The notes below the pieces were generated by a model. The model worked only from the letters and a program-made list of their open reading frames with translations. It searched no databases and was not told the origin of the DNA. Source: Trichodesmium sp. jk18x7bins.61 (GTDB lineage: Bacteria > Cyanobacteriota > Cyanobacteriia > Cyanobacteriales > Microcoleaceae). From it: a DNA stretch of 8,494 nt. Below are positions 8,051 to 8,494 of this stretch, piece after piece. A program made the position numbers and the translations under genes. Where the stretch lies: assembly GCA_022822685.1 (NCBI GenBank), contig JAJEAQ010000437.1, positions 1 to 8,494 of the forward strand, written 5' to 3'. Position 1 is the first letter of the stretch, and the number at the start of each line of letters is the position of its first letter.

Positions 8051-8494
8051 ATGACTTTTGGGATCATAAGTTTAATTTTTGTGTCCTACTTTACTGTCAA
8101 TCAACCTGCTATTACTCAAGTAACTCCCAGACCAATTAACCCTAGTCCTTAACCTTTACCACAATTAGAACCATTACCATCACCAGATGATTTAATCCAA
8201 CCGCCTCCTGTATCTCCATCTCCCCAATCACCCCCTCTGCAAATTCCCGGAAAAATTACTGTAACTCAATTTGCCGTTGTAGGCAGCATAGTTTTTAGTT
8301 CTACAGAATTAGCAGAAGCTCTAGAACCTTTTGCAGGTAGACCAATTTATTTTGCAGAATTACTAGAAGCACAAGCAGAAGTCACTCAACTCTACTTGAA
8401 TAATGGATATGTCACATCAGGGGCTTTTATTCCACCACAAACTTTGCAGGATGGTATAGTTAATAGAAATTATAGAAGGAGAAGTCGAAGAAAT
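8051..8494 (+). pseudogene. TpsB outer-membrane transporter (ShlB/FhaC/HecB family), N-terminal part, with stop codon and frameshift; continues past the window
   Basis: This is the start of the two-partner-secretion pore that would export the TpsA encoded just upstream. From ATG 8051 the product has a signal-peptide-like segment (MTFGIISLIFVSYFTV), a proline-rich linker (PLPQLEPLPSPDDLIQPPP, PPVSPSPQSPP), and then a POTRA_2-type domain from about residue 75: ITVTQFAVVGSIVFSS, LAEALEPFAGRPI, VTQLYLNNGYVTSGAFIPPQTL. The 16-strand beta-barrel would lie beyond the window. Two lesions are visible: TAA at 8150-8152 (codon 34, Q by context) and a frame change at about 8461-8463, after which frame 0 reads IEIIEGEVEEI, the expected end of the POTRA domain; this looks like a 2-base loss. 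The start is uncertain: no ribosome binding site precedes 8051, and an upstream ATG (7971 or 8007) could be the original start if a T was lost from the T9 run at 8015-8023. Confidence 0.87.

Noticed and set aside
684..8152. Stop-codon reassignment or programmed readthrough explaining the in-frame stops.
   Set aside because: TAA, TAG and TGA all occur among the interruptions and frameshifts are present too, so decay is simpler.

Overview
The window looks like AT-rich DNA from a filamentous, probably heterocyst-forming (Nostocales-type) cyanobacterium. It carries five perfect GCGATCGC (HIP1) octamers, has cyanobacteria-type palindromic repeats between genes, and encodes families that are mostly cyanobacterial (DUF928, CHASE2-adenylate cyclase, TPS exoproteins with a TGRGGLPP-type C-terminus). 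A low-coding or reducing genome, such as a symbiotic Nostoc, would fit; that is inference.

All genes lie on the + strand, and every one appears broken. (1) 1-~145: the 3' end of a group II intron, with a recognisable but imperfect domain V at 31-64. (2) ~109-564: the C-terminal part of a DUF928 protein, whose 5' part was separated by the intron. (3) 630-2910: a CHASE2 / transmembrane / class III nucleotide cyclase / PilZ-like protein of 759 reconstructed residues, broken by an in-frame TGA at 684 and a one-base surplus in an A8 run at 1088-1095. (4) 2911-3429: non-coding, with two palindromic repeats and a possible promoter. (5) 3430-7735: a two-partner-secretion exoprotein (TpsA, filamentous-haemagglutinin type) of 1435 reconstructed residues, with three nonsense codons and two frameshifts. 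(6) 7736-~8050: non-coding, with a strong inverted repeat. (7) 8051-8494: the start of the partner outer-membrane transporter (TpsB, ShlB/FhaC type), with a nonsense codon and a frameshift close to the window edge.

In an intact relative, the TpsB pore would export the beta-helical TpsA exoprotein to the cell surface. The membrane-anchored cyclase would sense a periplasmic signal through CHASE2 and make a cyclic nucleotide. DUF928 has no known function but fits this surface/secretion setting. The notable result is that the whole signalling-plus-secretion locus has decayed: about nine small lesions plus an intron insertion spread over four genes, while the reading frames between the lesions remain clear and the cyclase keeps its catalytic residues. 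I saw no wholly unknown gene system.
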